Assembly (NCBI RefSeq): GCF_003284935.1
Contig: NZ_QMEV01000014.1
Location: 1 to 64,000, forward strand
Direction of reading: 5' to 3'
DNA length: 64,000 bases
Origin: Mycobacterium colombiense
Lineage (GTDB): Bacteria > Actinomycetota > Actinomycetes > Mycobacteriales > Mycobacteriaceae
How positions within the stretch are numbered: the stretch's first letter is position 1; every line of letters begins with the position of its first letter. The notes under the pieces are model-generated. The model saw only the letters and a program-made list of their open reading frames with translations, was not told the DNA's origin and ran no database searches. This document shows, in pieces, positions 24,422 to 32,103 of this stretch. The translations under genes and the position numbers were made by a program.

Positions 24422-25852
24422 ATGAGCGCCATGGCGACGAAAGGTGACGATCGGATGGGCCGCAGCCACCGCATCGCGGACTGGAACCCGGAGGACACGG
24501 CGGCCTGGGATGCCGGCAACAAGAACATCGCCCGGCGCAACCTGCTGTGCACCATCGCCGGTGATCACGTCGCGTTTTCGATCTGGACCCTGTGGCCCGT
24601 CATGGCGCTGTTCATGCCGGGGTCCGTTTACGGCTTCTCCGCCAGCGACAAGCTGCTGTTGGGGGCGGTCGCCACCCTCGTGGGTGGTTGCGCCCGCATC
24701 CCCTACACCTTGGGCATCGCCGCCTTCGGCGGCCGCAACTGGACGACGTTCTCGGCCTTCGTATTGCTGATCCCCACGGTCGGCACGATCGTGTTGCTGG
24801 CCAATCCCGGCGTGCCACTGTGGCCGTTCGTGCTGTGTGCCGCCCTGACCGGGCTGGGGGGCGGGAACTACGCGGCCTCGCTGGCCAACGTCAACGCCTT
24901 CTATCCGCAGCGACTCAAGGGCGCCGCGCTGGCCGTCAACGCCGGCGTCGCCAATCTGGGGGTGGCGGTGATCCAGTTGGTCGGCCTGCTGGTGCTGGCC
25001 ACCGCCGGGCACGAGGCGCCGTACTGGGTGTGCGCGGTGTACCTGGTGTTGCTGGTCGTCGTCGGCATCGCTGCCGCGGTGTTCATGGACAACGTCAACC
25101 ACGGCACCCAGCTGAGCACCATGCGCTCGATCCTGTTCGAGCGCGACACCCTGGTGATCTCGCTGCTCTACATCGCCACCTTCGGTTCCTGGATCGGGTT
25201 TTCCTTCGCCTTCGGGCAGGTGATGCAGGTCAACTTCGCCGAAAGCGGCGAGAGCCCCAAGCACGCGGCGCTGCACGCCGCACAGCTGGCCTTCCTGGGA
25301 CCCCTGCTGGGGTCCCTGGCGCGCATCTACGGGGGCCGGCTGTCCGATCGCCTCGGCGGCAGCCGCGTCACCCTGGGCGTCCTGGCCGGCATGACGCTGA
25401 GCGCAGGGCTCCTGGTCACCGTCAGCACCGTCGACGACCACCACGCCGCGGGGCACGCCGCCACCATGATCGGCTTCGTCGCCGGCTTCATGGTGTTGTT
25501 CATCCTGTCCGGCATGGGCAACGGTTCGGTGTTCAAGCTGATCCCGTCGGTGTACGACGCGCGCAGCCGCTCGCTGGACGCGAGCGAGGACGAACGCCGT
25601 CATTGGGCCCGCGCCAAGGCGGGATCGCTGATCGGCATCTGCTCCGCCGTCGGTGCGCTAGGTGGCGTGGGGATCAACCTCGCGCTGCGCCAGTCCTACC
25701 TGAGCACCGGCACCGAAACCTCGGCGTACTGGGCGTTTCTGGCGTCCTATGTGGTGGCGGCGATCATGACTTGGATGGTCTATGTGCGCCGGCCCGCGTC
25801 CGCGCCGGGCCTGTCGGCCTCGGCGCCGGAAACCGAGGCGGCCCGCGTGTGA
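24422..25852 (+). CDS. narK3: Nitrate/nitrite MFS transporter NarK3
   Basis: 476 residues from ATG 24422 (MSAMATKGDD). Nearby in-frame starts at 24416, 24431 and 24455 are possible; the frame upstream to 24305 has no ribosome site. It shares with NarU the RIADWNPEDTAAWDAGNKNIARRNLL-type N-terminus, here split over residues 16-40, and the glycine-rich LTGLGGGNYAASLANVNAFYP. Twelve hydrophobic segments are visible. It transports nitrate or nitrite. The stop overlaps the GTG of the regulator gene, and the chelatase gene overlaps that one, so narK3-regulator-chelatase is one operon matching Rv0261c-Rv0259c. Confidence 0.9.
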   Translation: MSAMATKGDDRMGRSHRIADWNPEDTAAWDAGNKNIARRNLLCTIAGDHVAFSIWTLWPVMALFMPGSVYGFSASDKLLLGAVATLVGGCARIPYTLGIAAFGGRNWTTFSAFVLLIPTVGTIVLLANPGVPLWPFVLCAALTGLGGGNYAASLANVNAFYPQRLKGAALAVNAGVANLGVAVIQLVGLLVLATAGHEAPYWVCAVYLVLLVVVGIAAAVFMDNVNHGTQLSTMRSILFERDTLVISLLYIATFGSWIGFSFAFGQVMQVNFAESGESPKHAALHAAQLAFLGPLLGSLARIYGGRLSDRLGGSRVTLGVLAGMTLSAGLLVTVSTVDDHHAAGHAATMIGFVAGFMVLFILSGMGNGSVFKLIPSVYDARSRSLDASEDERRHWARAKAGSLIGICSAVGALGGVGINLALRQSYLSTGTETSAYWAFLASYVVAAIMTWMVYVRRPASAPGLSASAPETEAARV

Positions 25853-27093
25853 GCGGACTCGCAACACGGGCAATGCCACAGCAATTGACCGGTAACGCAA
25901 CGGAAACGTCGCAGGCATACACACTTCATATGGCCCCCCAACTGGCCCCACCAGACTCCGCGCCGCTGACCGGCTACCGGATCGCCGTCACGTCGGCGAA
26001 CCGCGCCGAGGAGCTGTGCGCGTTGCTGCGCCGCAACGGCGCGGAGGTGTCCAGCGCCGCGGCCATCAACATCATCGCGCTGCCCGAAGACGAAGATTTA
26101 CACAGCCACACCGAGGCGGTGATCGCCGACCCGCCGGATATTTTGGTGGCGCACACCGGCATCGGCTTTCGCGGCTGGGTCGCCGCGGCCGACGGGTGGG
26201 GCCTGGCCACCCAGCTGCTGGCGTCGCTTGCCAAGTCGCGGATCGTGGCGCGCGGCCCCAAGGCGACGGGAGCGTTGCGCGCCGCCGGGTTACACGAAGA
26301 ATGGTCGCCCAAATCCGAGTCGTCCCGCGAAGTTCTGCGTTACCTGCTCGAATCGGATGTCGCCGGCAAGCGCATCGCCGTCCAGCTGCACGGCGCGGCC
26401 GACGGGTGGGATCCGTTCCCCGAGTTCATCAACGGCTTGCGATCGGCGGGCGCGCAGGTGGTGCCCATTCACGTATACCGCTGGAAGCCGACGCCGGCCG
26501 GCGGTGACTTCGACCAGCTGGTGGCCTCGGTCGCCCGGCGGCAGTTCGACGCGGTGACCTTCACCTCCGCCCCCGCCGGCGCGGCGCTGCTGGAGCGCAG
26601 CCGCGAGTTGGGCATCGAAGATCAACTGCTGCAAGCGCTGCGCAGCGACGTGCACGCGATGTGCGTCGGCCCGGTCACCGCGCAACCGCTGATCCGCGCC
26701 GGGATCCCGACGTCGTCGCCCGAGCGAATGAGGCTAGGGGCCTTGGCCCGCCACATCGCCCAGGAACTCCCGCCGCTGCGGTCGTGCACCATCCGCGCGG
26801 CCGGTCACGACATCGAGATCCGCGGCACCTGCGTGCTGGTCGATGGTTCGGTGAAGTCGCTGTCGGGGTCGGGCATGGCGACGCTGCGCGCGCTGGCGCA
26901 ACGCCCCGGAGATGTCGTCGCGCGCAACGACTTGCTGCGCGTGTTGCCCGGCAACAGCAGCGACCCACACGCCGTCGATACCGCGGTGCTGCGGTTGCGA
27001 ACGGCGTTGGGCGACAAGAACATCGTGGCGACTGTCGTCAAGCGCGGCTACCGGCTCGCGATCGATCACCCGGAAGACTCGCCATGGCACTGA
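25849..27093 (+). CDS. nnaR: HemD-like / winged-helix regulator (NnaR-type, Rv0260c-like)
   Basis: 414 residues from GTG 25849, which overlaps the narK3 stop by 4 bp; ATG 25930 (MAPQLAPPDS) gives 387 aa, nearer Rv0260c (381 aa). The first ~280 residues are a uroporphyrinogen-III-synthase fold (YRIAVTSANRAEEL, LVAHTGIGFRGWV, VQLHGAADGWDPFPEF, VTFTSAPAG). The last ~95 residues are an OmpR-type winged helix (LSGSGMATLRALAQRPGDVVARNDLLR, then VDTAVLRLRTALGD and TVVKRGYRL). This architecture is that of NnaR, a nitrate/nitrite assimilation regulator in M. smegmatis. Its place between narK3 and the siroheme chelatase and near nirBD supports the role here; binding sites were not identified with confidence. 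Confidence 0.85.
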   Translation: MSGLATRAMPQQLTGNATETSQAYTLHMAPQLAPPDSAPLTGYRIAVTSANRAEELCALLRRNGAEVSSAAAINIIALPEDEDLHSHTEAVIADPPDILVAHTGIGFRGWVAAADGWGLATQLLASLAKSRIVARGPKATGALRAAGLHEEWSPKSESSREVLRYLLESDVAGKRIAVQLHGAADGWDPFPEFINGLRSAGAQVVPIHVYRWKPTPAGGDFDQLVASVARRQFDAVTFTSAPAGAALLERSRELGIEDQLLQALRSDVHAMCVGPVTAQPLIRAGIPTSSPERMRLGALARHIAQELPPLRSCTIRAAGHDIEIRGTCVLVDGSVKSLSGSGMATLRALAQRPGDVVARNDLLRVLPGNSSDPHAVDTAVLRLRTALGDKNIVATVVKRGYRLAIDHPEDSPWH

Positions 27094-27860
27094 TCCTGGC
27101 GGCACACGGCACCCGCAGGCCGGGCGGCGTGGCGATGGTCGAAGGCCTTGCGGCACAGGTGAGTACGCTCGTCCACAGCCCGGTGGACGTCGCTTTCGTG
27201 GACGTGGTGGGTCCCACCCCCACCGAGGCTCTGATGCGCGCGAAGGCGTGCGACCGGCCGGCCATCGTGGTGCCCGCGTTCCTGTCGCGGGGATACCACG
27301 TCCGGGCGGACCTGCCCGCCCACGTCGCGGCCAGTGGACACCCGAACGTGCTCGTCACCCCCGCGTTGGGTCCGAGCGGTCAGATCGCTCGTATTGTCGG
27401 CGACCAGTTGGTGAAATGTGGTTGGCGACCGGGCGATTCGGTGGTCCTGGCCGCCGCGGGAACCTCGGATGCCGCGGCGCGCACCGACCTGCACACCACC
27501 GCGACGTTGGTGTCGGCCCTCACCGGATCGCGGGTGAGCCTGGCGTTCGCGGCCGGTGATGCGCAACTGCCCGAGGCCTTGGAAAGGGTCGTAGCCCGGG
27601 CCCGTGCGCGGCGCCCCGGCGGTCGTGTCGTCGTCGCCTCATACCTGCTGGCCGACGGCCTGTTCCAGCAACGGCTGCACGGCTGCGGCGCGGACCTGGT
27701 CAGCGAACCGCTGAGCACCCACTCCGGGCTGGCGCGCCTGGTCGCGAACCGGTTTCGGCGGGCCCTGCCGCCGGTGCTGGCCCCCACCGCACGGCACGCG
27801 TCGCGCCGATCGAGCCCGCATCAGCTGGCTCGCGGCCACGCCGTGCGCTCGGTTCCGTAG
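27084..27860 (+). CDS. Sirohydrochlorin chelatase (CbiX/SirB-like)
   Basis: 258 residues from ATG 27084, overlapping the regulator gene by 10 bp. The protein opens with LILAAHGTRRPGG, the catalytic His motif of CbiX/SirB chelatases, and has the second-half motif VVASYLLADGLFQQRLHGCGADLVSEPLS split over the second lobe. Two CbiX-like halves are recognisable. It should insert iron (or cobalt) into sirohydrochlorin; iron would give the siroheme needed by NirB. The equivalent is Rv0259c (247 aa). Its operon with narK3 and the HemD-like regulator makes a siroheme role more likely than cobalamin; cobU and cobQ1 are missing from the locus. Confidence 0.82.
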   Translation: MALILAAHGTRRPGGVAMVEGLAAQVSTLVHSPVDVAFVDVVGPTPTEALMRAKACDRPAIVVPAFLSRGYHVRADLPAHVAASGHPNVLVTPALGPSGQIARIVGDQLVKCGWRPGDSVVLAAAGTSDAAARTDLHTTATLVSALTGSRVSLAFAAGDAQLPEALERVVARARARRPGGRVVVASYLLADGLFQQRLHGCGADLVSEPLSTHSGLARLVANRFRRALPPVLAPTARHASRRSSPHQLARGHAVRSVP

Positions 27861-27938
27861 CGCGAAACGCCGGGTTTCGAGGCGCGCCGTTGCCCGCCAT
27901 TCCTTGATCTTTGCCCCCAGACGGGCGATCCTGGCACC

Positions 27939-28391
27939 ATGCCCCGTCGCGAAGAGCCATCGCATGGGATCCTCGACCCGGTCGCCAAGATGTTGCGGTT
28001 GCCCTTCGGCACACCGGAATTCATCGACCGGATGGTCACCGGCGGGGTCAATCAGGTGGGCCGCCGGACGCTGCGCACGCTGATCACCACCTGGGACGCC
28101 GCCGGCGGCGGCCCGTTCGCGGCCAGCGCCATCGCGTCGACGGGGATGGCGAAGACCGCCGAGATCGTGCAAAACATGTTCGTCGGCCCGGTCTTTGGCC
28201 CACTGCTGAAGATCCTCGGGGCCGACAAGGTCGCCCTGCGGGCCTCGCTGTGCGCCTCACAACTGGTGGGCCTGGGCATCATGCGCTACGGCATCCGCTC
28301 CGAGCCGCTGCATTCCATGTCGGTCGACGCGATCGTCGACGCCATCGGGCCGACGCTGCAGCGCTACCTGGTCGGCGACATCACCCGGTGA
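27939..28391 (+). CDS. TetR C-terminal-domain-like protein without HTH (Rv0258c-like)
   Basis: 150 residues from ATG 27939, the size of Rv0258c (151 aa). The sequence resembles the ligand-binding half of TetR proteins: LRTLITTWDAAGGGPFAASAI, then a GPLLKILG segment, then ASQLVGLGIMRYGIRSEPL and DAIVDAIGPTLQRYLVGD, the usual last helix of TetR C-terminal domains. The whole N-terminal helix-turn-helix is absent, and the upstream 78 bp do not encode one in any frame I could see. It may be a ligand-binding or dimerisation partner for another TetR protein, or a decayed regulator preserved across species. It converges on nirD (13 bp between stops). Confidence 0.7.
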   Translation: MPRREEPSHGILDPVAKMLRLPFGTPEFIDRMVTGGVNQVGRRTLRTLITTWDAAGGGPFAASAIASTGMAKTAEIVQNMFVGPVFGPLLKILGADKVALRASLCASQLVGLGIMRYGIRSEPLHSMSVDAIVDAIGPTLQRYLVGDITR

Positions 28392-28404
28392 GCCGGCCTC
28401 GGAC

Positions 28405-28773
28405 TCAGGCGGCCCGCTGCTGGTAGTCCCGCGCGATCTGCACGTAGCCGTCGGCCGTGATCCGCACCGGGTACACCGGCACCGAGACGGTCGGATCGTC
28501 CAGGCACGAACCATCTTCCAGCGAGAAGGCCTGCTTGAGGATGGGCGACTGCACGGTGACGCGGCCGTCGCGGTCCCCCACGATGCCGCGCGAGAGCACC
28601 GCGGCCCCGGAGAACGGGTCGACGTTGCCGATCGCGTGCACCGAGCCGTCGTCGAGCCGGAACAGCGCCGCCTGGGAACCGTCGTCGAGCAGCACGCCGA
28701 CTCCACGGCCCGGAATGAGGTGGTCGTAAGCGCAAGCGCGGGTCCACACCTGGATGTCGTTGAGAAGTGTCAT
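28405..28773 (-). CDS. nirD: Nitrite reductase small subunit NirD
   Basis: 122 residues from ATG 28773 (MTLLNDIQVWTRACAYDHL), with GGAAGGG just upstream; a much longer frame upstream is a shadow of nirB. It has the Rieske-like NirD fold without the Fe-S Cys/His ligands, as usual for NirD: GRGVGVLLDDGSQAALFRLDDG, AIGNVDPFSGAAVLSRGIVG and VTVQSPILKQAF. It completes the assimilatory NADH nitrite reductase that makes ammonium from nitrite. It lies 10 bp after nirB in the same operon. Equivalent to Rv0253. Confidence 0.92.
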   Translation of the reverse strand: MTLLNDIQVWTRACAYDHLIPGRGVGVLLDDGSQAALFRLDDGSVHAIGNVDPFSGAAVLSRGIVGDRDGRVTVQSPILKQAFSLEDGSCLDDPTVSVPVYPVRITADGYVQIARDYQQRAA

Positions 28774-28783
28774 GATCCCTTCC

Positions 28784-31366
28784 TCATTCTTCCGGAGTTG
28801 TCGCTGCACGAACGCGCGGCATGCCAATGGACACAGGGATTTTGCGTCCGGCGTGCTCGGTGAACGCCACCGTCGAATCGACGGCATCCGGGGCGTTGAC
28901 GAAGGACACGAACCGCGACAGCTTGTCCGGGTCGTCCAGCACGCCCTTCCATTCGCACTTGTAGTTCTCGACGTGCCGCTCCATTGCGGCCTCGAATTCG
29001 GCGGCCAGGCCCAGCGAGTCGTCACACACGACCTCGCGCACGTGGTCGAGTCCGCCGTCGAGGGAGTCGACCCACGGCGCCGTGCGCTGCAGCCGGTCGG
29101 CCGTCCGGATGTAGTACATGACGAACCGGTCGACATAGCGGACCAGCGTTTCGGTGTCCAGATCGCTGGCCAGGAGCTGCGCATGCTTCGGTGTCATGCC
29201 GCCGTTGCCGCCGACGTAGAGGTTCCAGCCCTTTTCGGTGGCGATGACGCCCACGTCCTTGGAACGCGCCTCGGCGCATTCCCGCGCGCAGCCCGAAACG
29301 CCCATCTTGATCTTGTGCGGCGCCCGCAGCCCGCGGTAGCGCAGTTCGAGATCGATGGCCAGCTGCACCGAATCCTGTTGCCCGTAGCGGCACCAGTCGG
29401 TGCCCACGCAGCTTTTCACGGTGCGCAAGGCCTTGCCGTAGGCGTGGCCGGACTCCATGCCGCCGTCGACCAGGCGCTTCCAGATCTCCGGCAGCTGGTC
29501 CACCCGGGCGCCGAACATGTCGATTCGCTGACCGCCGGTGATCTTGGTGTAGAGCCCGAAGTCCTGGGCGATCTGGCCGATCAGGATCAGGTGCTCGGGC
29601 TTGATGTCACCGCCGGGCACCCGCGGCACCACCGAGTAGCTGCCGTTCTTCTGGATGTTGGCCAGGAAGTGGTCGTTGGAATCCTGCAGCGAGGCCTGCT
29701 CGCCCTCGAGGATGTGGTCCGACCCGGTGGACGCCAGGATGGAGGCGACCACGGGTTTGCAGATGTCGCAACCCTTTCCGCGACCGAAGCGCTCCAGCAG
29801 TCCGGAGAAGGTCCGGATCTCGGTGACGGAGATGATCTCGAAAAGCTCTGCGCGCGACTGGCTGAAGTGCTCGCAGAGGGCCTTGGACTGTTCCACGCCC
29901 TCGGCCTCCAGCAGCTGCTTGAGCAGCGGGACGCACGATCCGCAGGAGGTACCGGCCGAGGTGCACGCCTTGAGGGCGGGGACATCCGCGCAGCCGTCGG
30001 CGATCGCGCACTTCAGATCGCCCTTGGTCACGTTGTTGCACGAGCAGATCTGCGCCGAATCCGGCAGCGCCCCAACGCCCAACGCCGTGCCGGTGCCGGA
30101 GGAGGCTGGCGCGATCAGCGCCAGCGGGTCGCCGGGCAGCTCGCTGCCGACCATGGGCCGCAGCACCCCGTAGGACGAGGCGTCACCGACCAGCACGCCG
30201 CCGAGCAGCGTCTTGGCGTCGTCGGAGAGCACCAGTTTGGCGTAGGTCCGGTTGACCGCGTCGTTGATGGCGACCTCGAGGCAGTTCTCGGTCGTGCCCA
30301 TCGCGTCGCCGAAGCTGGCCACGTCGACGCCCAGCAGTTTGAGCTTCGTGGACAGGTCGGCCTCGCCGAACTCGGCGACGCCGTCGAGCAGCCGGTCGGC
30401 CACCACCTCGGCTGAGGTGTAGCCCGGCCCCACCAGGCCGTAGCAGCGGCCTCCGATCGCGGCGACCTCACCGATCGCGTAGATGTCGGGATCGCTTGTC
30501 TGGCAAGCCACGTCGGTGAGCACCCCGCCACGCTCGGCGCGCTGCAGCCCGGCGGCGGTGGCCAGTTCGTCGCGCGGCCGGATGCCGGCCGCGAAGATCA
30601 CCAGGCCCGCGTCGATGACCTGGCCGTCGGTCAGGCTGACCCGCACCGAGGTGGTGCCGTCGCCGTGCTCGACCGGCTCGATCGATTCGGTGCCCGTGCC
30701 GACGTGCACCGAGATGCCGAGCTCGCCGATCATCCTGGCCAGCAACGCGCCGCCGGCTTCGTCGATCTGCTGGGCCATCAGCCGCGGCATCATCTCGACG
30801 ACGTGGGTCTGCAACCCGAACTGGCGCAGCGCATTAGCGGCTTCCAGCCCGAGCAGGCCGCCACCGATGACGACGCCCGCGGCGGCGTGTGAGGTCTCCA
30901 CCGCGCGCTGGGCGTCGGCGCGGATGGCGTCGAGGTCGTCCAGCGTGCGGTACACGTGACAGGCAGGTAGATCGTGACCCGGCACCGGCGGCACGAAGGC
31001 GTACGACCCGGTCGCCAGGACCAAGGCGTCGTAACCGTGCCGCTGACCGTCGGCGGTGACCACCGTCTTTGCCGCGCGGTCTATTTCGGTAACGCGCTGG
31101 TTGAGCACCAGCCGGACCTGTTCGTCACCCTCATATTCGTTGCCGGGCAAGGCCAGTAGCTTGCGATCCCAGCTTTCGGTGTAGGAGGTCAGACCCACGC
31201 GGTCGTAGGCCGCGTTAGTCTCCTCGGCGAAAACCGTGATGCGCCACAGTCCCTCGGTGTCACGGGCGCGCAGCGCCTCGACGAACCGGTGCCCCACCAT
31301 GCCATGTCCGACTACGATGATGTGACGAGGCGCACAGCTGGCGCGCGAAATCCCGTCTGCAGACAT
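28784..31366 (-). CDS. nirB: Nitrite reductase [NAD(P)H] large subunit NirB
   Basis: 860 residues; Rv0252 is 853. In order: FAD-binding Rossmann motif VVGHGMVGHRF (residues 18-28), a second nucleotide-binding motif GVVIGGGLLGLEAA, a BFD-type [2Fe-2S] domain with Cys pairs CSCNN and CTSAGTSCGSC near residues 435-475, then the sulfite/nitrite reductase ferredoxin-like repeat and the siroheme/[4Fe-4S] Cys set CVGTDWCRYGQQ and GVSGCARECAEA. It reduces nitrite to ammonium with electrons from NAD(P)H in the cytosol. The ATG at 31366 starts on MSADGIS. Its promoter shares 227 bp with the divergent hsp20 gene. Functionally linked to narU, narK3, the chelatase and the NnaR-like regulator. Confidence 0.94.
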   Translation of the reverse strand: MSADGISRASCAPRHIIVVGHGMVGHRFVEALRARDTEGLWRITVFAEETNAAYDRVGLTSYTESWDRKLLALPGNEYEGDEQVRLVLNQRVTEIDRAAKTVVTADGQRHGYDALVLATGSYAFVPPVPGHDLPACHVYRTLDDLDAIRADAQRAVETSHAAAGVVIGGGLLGLEAANALRQFGLQTHVVEMMPRLMAQQIDEAGGALLARMIGELGISVHVGTGTESIEPVEHGDGTTSVRVSLTDGQVIDAGLVIFAAGIRPRDELATAAGLQRAERGGVLTDVACQTSDPDIYAIGEVAAIGGRCYGLVGPGYTSAEVVADRLLDGVAEFGEADLSTKLKLLGVDVASFGDAMGTTENCLEVAINDAVNRTYAKLVLSDDAKTLLGGVLVGDASSYGVLRPMVGSELPGDPLALIAPASSGTGTALGVGALPDSAQICSCNNVTKGDLKCAIADGCADVPALKACTSAGTSCGSCVPLLKQLLEAEGVEQSKALCEHFSQSRAELFEIISVTEIRTFSGLLERFGRGKGCDICKPVVASILASTGSDHILEGEQASLQDSNDHFLANIQKNGSYSVVPRVPGGDIKPEHLILIGQIAQDFGLYTKITGGQRIDMFGARVDQLPEIWKRLVDGGMESGHAYGKALRTVKSCVGTDWCRYGQQDSVQLAIDLELRYRGLRAPHKIKMGVSGCARECAEARSKDVGVIATEKGWNLYVGGNGGMTPKHAQLLASDLDTETLVRYVDRFVMYYIRTADRLQRTAPWVDSLDGGLDHVREVVCDDSLGLAAEFEAAMERHVENYKCEWKGVLDDPDKLSRFVSFVNAPDAVDSTVAFTEHAGRKIPVSIGMPRVRAATTPEE

Positions 31367-31489
31367 GGCTTTGAGAGTAACGGCCAGAAATTACGTTCTT
31401 TTCGCCCAATGTGACGGTCCTATGACGAGGATCTCACAACTCACAGGAACGACTGTGATTGATCGTTCGCTGCCGGCGAACGGCGAGGT

Positions 31490-31516
31490 GGAACTTAAGC
31501 GTGGTCGACTCATGTT
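31490..31516 (+). promoter_or_regulatory. HAIR element overlapping an ECF-sigma promoter for hsp20
   Basis: CTTAAGC-n7-ACTCATG (31494-31514) matches the HspR-associated inverted repeat (consensus CTTGAGT-n7-ACTCAAG) with three mismatches. The same segment holds GGAAC at 31490-31494 and GTT at 31514-31516 with a 19-bp spacer, the SigE/SigH-type promoter form. HspR bound here would cover the space between -35 and -10. In M. tuberculosis the orthologue acr2 is known to be HspR- and SigE/SigH-controlled. Confidence 0.7.
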
Positions 31517-31593
31517 TGTACGAGTAGCCGGCCACGGAGGCGCCGGTCACAGGAATCTCACAATGAAGCTCAAGGAATTGGAAGGGAAGCGTC

Positions 31594-32034
31594 ATGAGCA
31601 ACCTCGCACTGTGGTCGCGACCGGCCTGGGACACCGACCGGTGGCTGCGCGACTTTTTCGGCCCCGCCGCCGCGGCGGACTGGAACACCCCGGCGACCAG
31701 CGGTTTTAGGCCCGCAGCCGAGATCGTCAAGGACGGCGACGACGCGATCGTACGGGTCGAGCTCCCGGGCGTTGACGTCGACCAGGACGTCAAGGTCGAG
31801 GTCGACCGCGGCCGCTTGGTCATCCACGGTGAACACCGCGACGAGCACGCCGAGGAAAAGGAAGGCCGCACGCTGCGGGAGATCCGGTACGGCTCGTTCC
31901 GCCGGTCGTTCCAGCTGCCCGCCCACGTCACCGGCGACGCCATCACGGCCAGCTACGACGCCGGTGTGCTGACCGTGCGGGTCACCGGTGCGTACGCGGG
32001 AAGCCAGGCGCAGCGCATCGCGATCACCAAATAA
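31594..32034 (+). CDS. hsp20: Small heat-shock protein Hsp20 (Acr2/Rv0251c-like)
   Basis: 146 residues from ATG 31594 with GGAAGGG upstream. The alpha-crystallin domain runs from about residue 40 to 135: FRPAAEIVKDGDDAIVRVELPGVD, then RLVIHGEHRDEH and the A-x-x-x-n-G-v-L signature ASYDAGVLTVRV, ending in a short tail with an IxI-like QRIAITK. It is an ATP-independent holdase in the cytosol that protects unfolding proteins. Divergent from nirB. Control by HspR and an ECF sigma factor is indicated by the element at 31490-31516. M. tuberculosis Acr2 is slightly longer (159 aa). Confidence 0.92.
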   Translation: MSNLALWSRPAWDTDRWLRDFFGPAAAADWNTPATSGFRPAAEIVKDGDDAIVRVELPGVDVDQDVKVEVDRGRLVIHGEHRDEHAEEKEGRTLREIRYGSFRRSFQLPAHVTGDAITASYDAGVLTVRVTGAYAGSQAQRIAITK

Positions 32035-32103
32035 GCGCGGGCCCGTCCGCAGAGAAGTAGGCGAATCCGGCGGAGTCCCAACGGCTCCGCCGGATTCAGC
32101 GCG

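Noticed and set aside
31367..31480. Possible GlnR box near the nirB start
   Set aside because: The nearest AC...AC spacing is 11 rather than 9 and the flanking bases do not fit; not supportable by eye.
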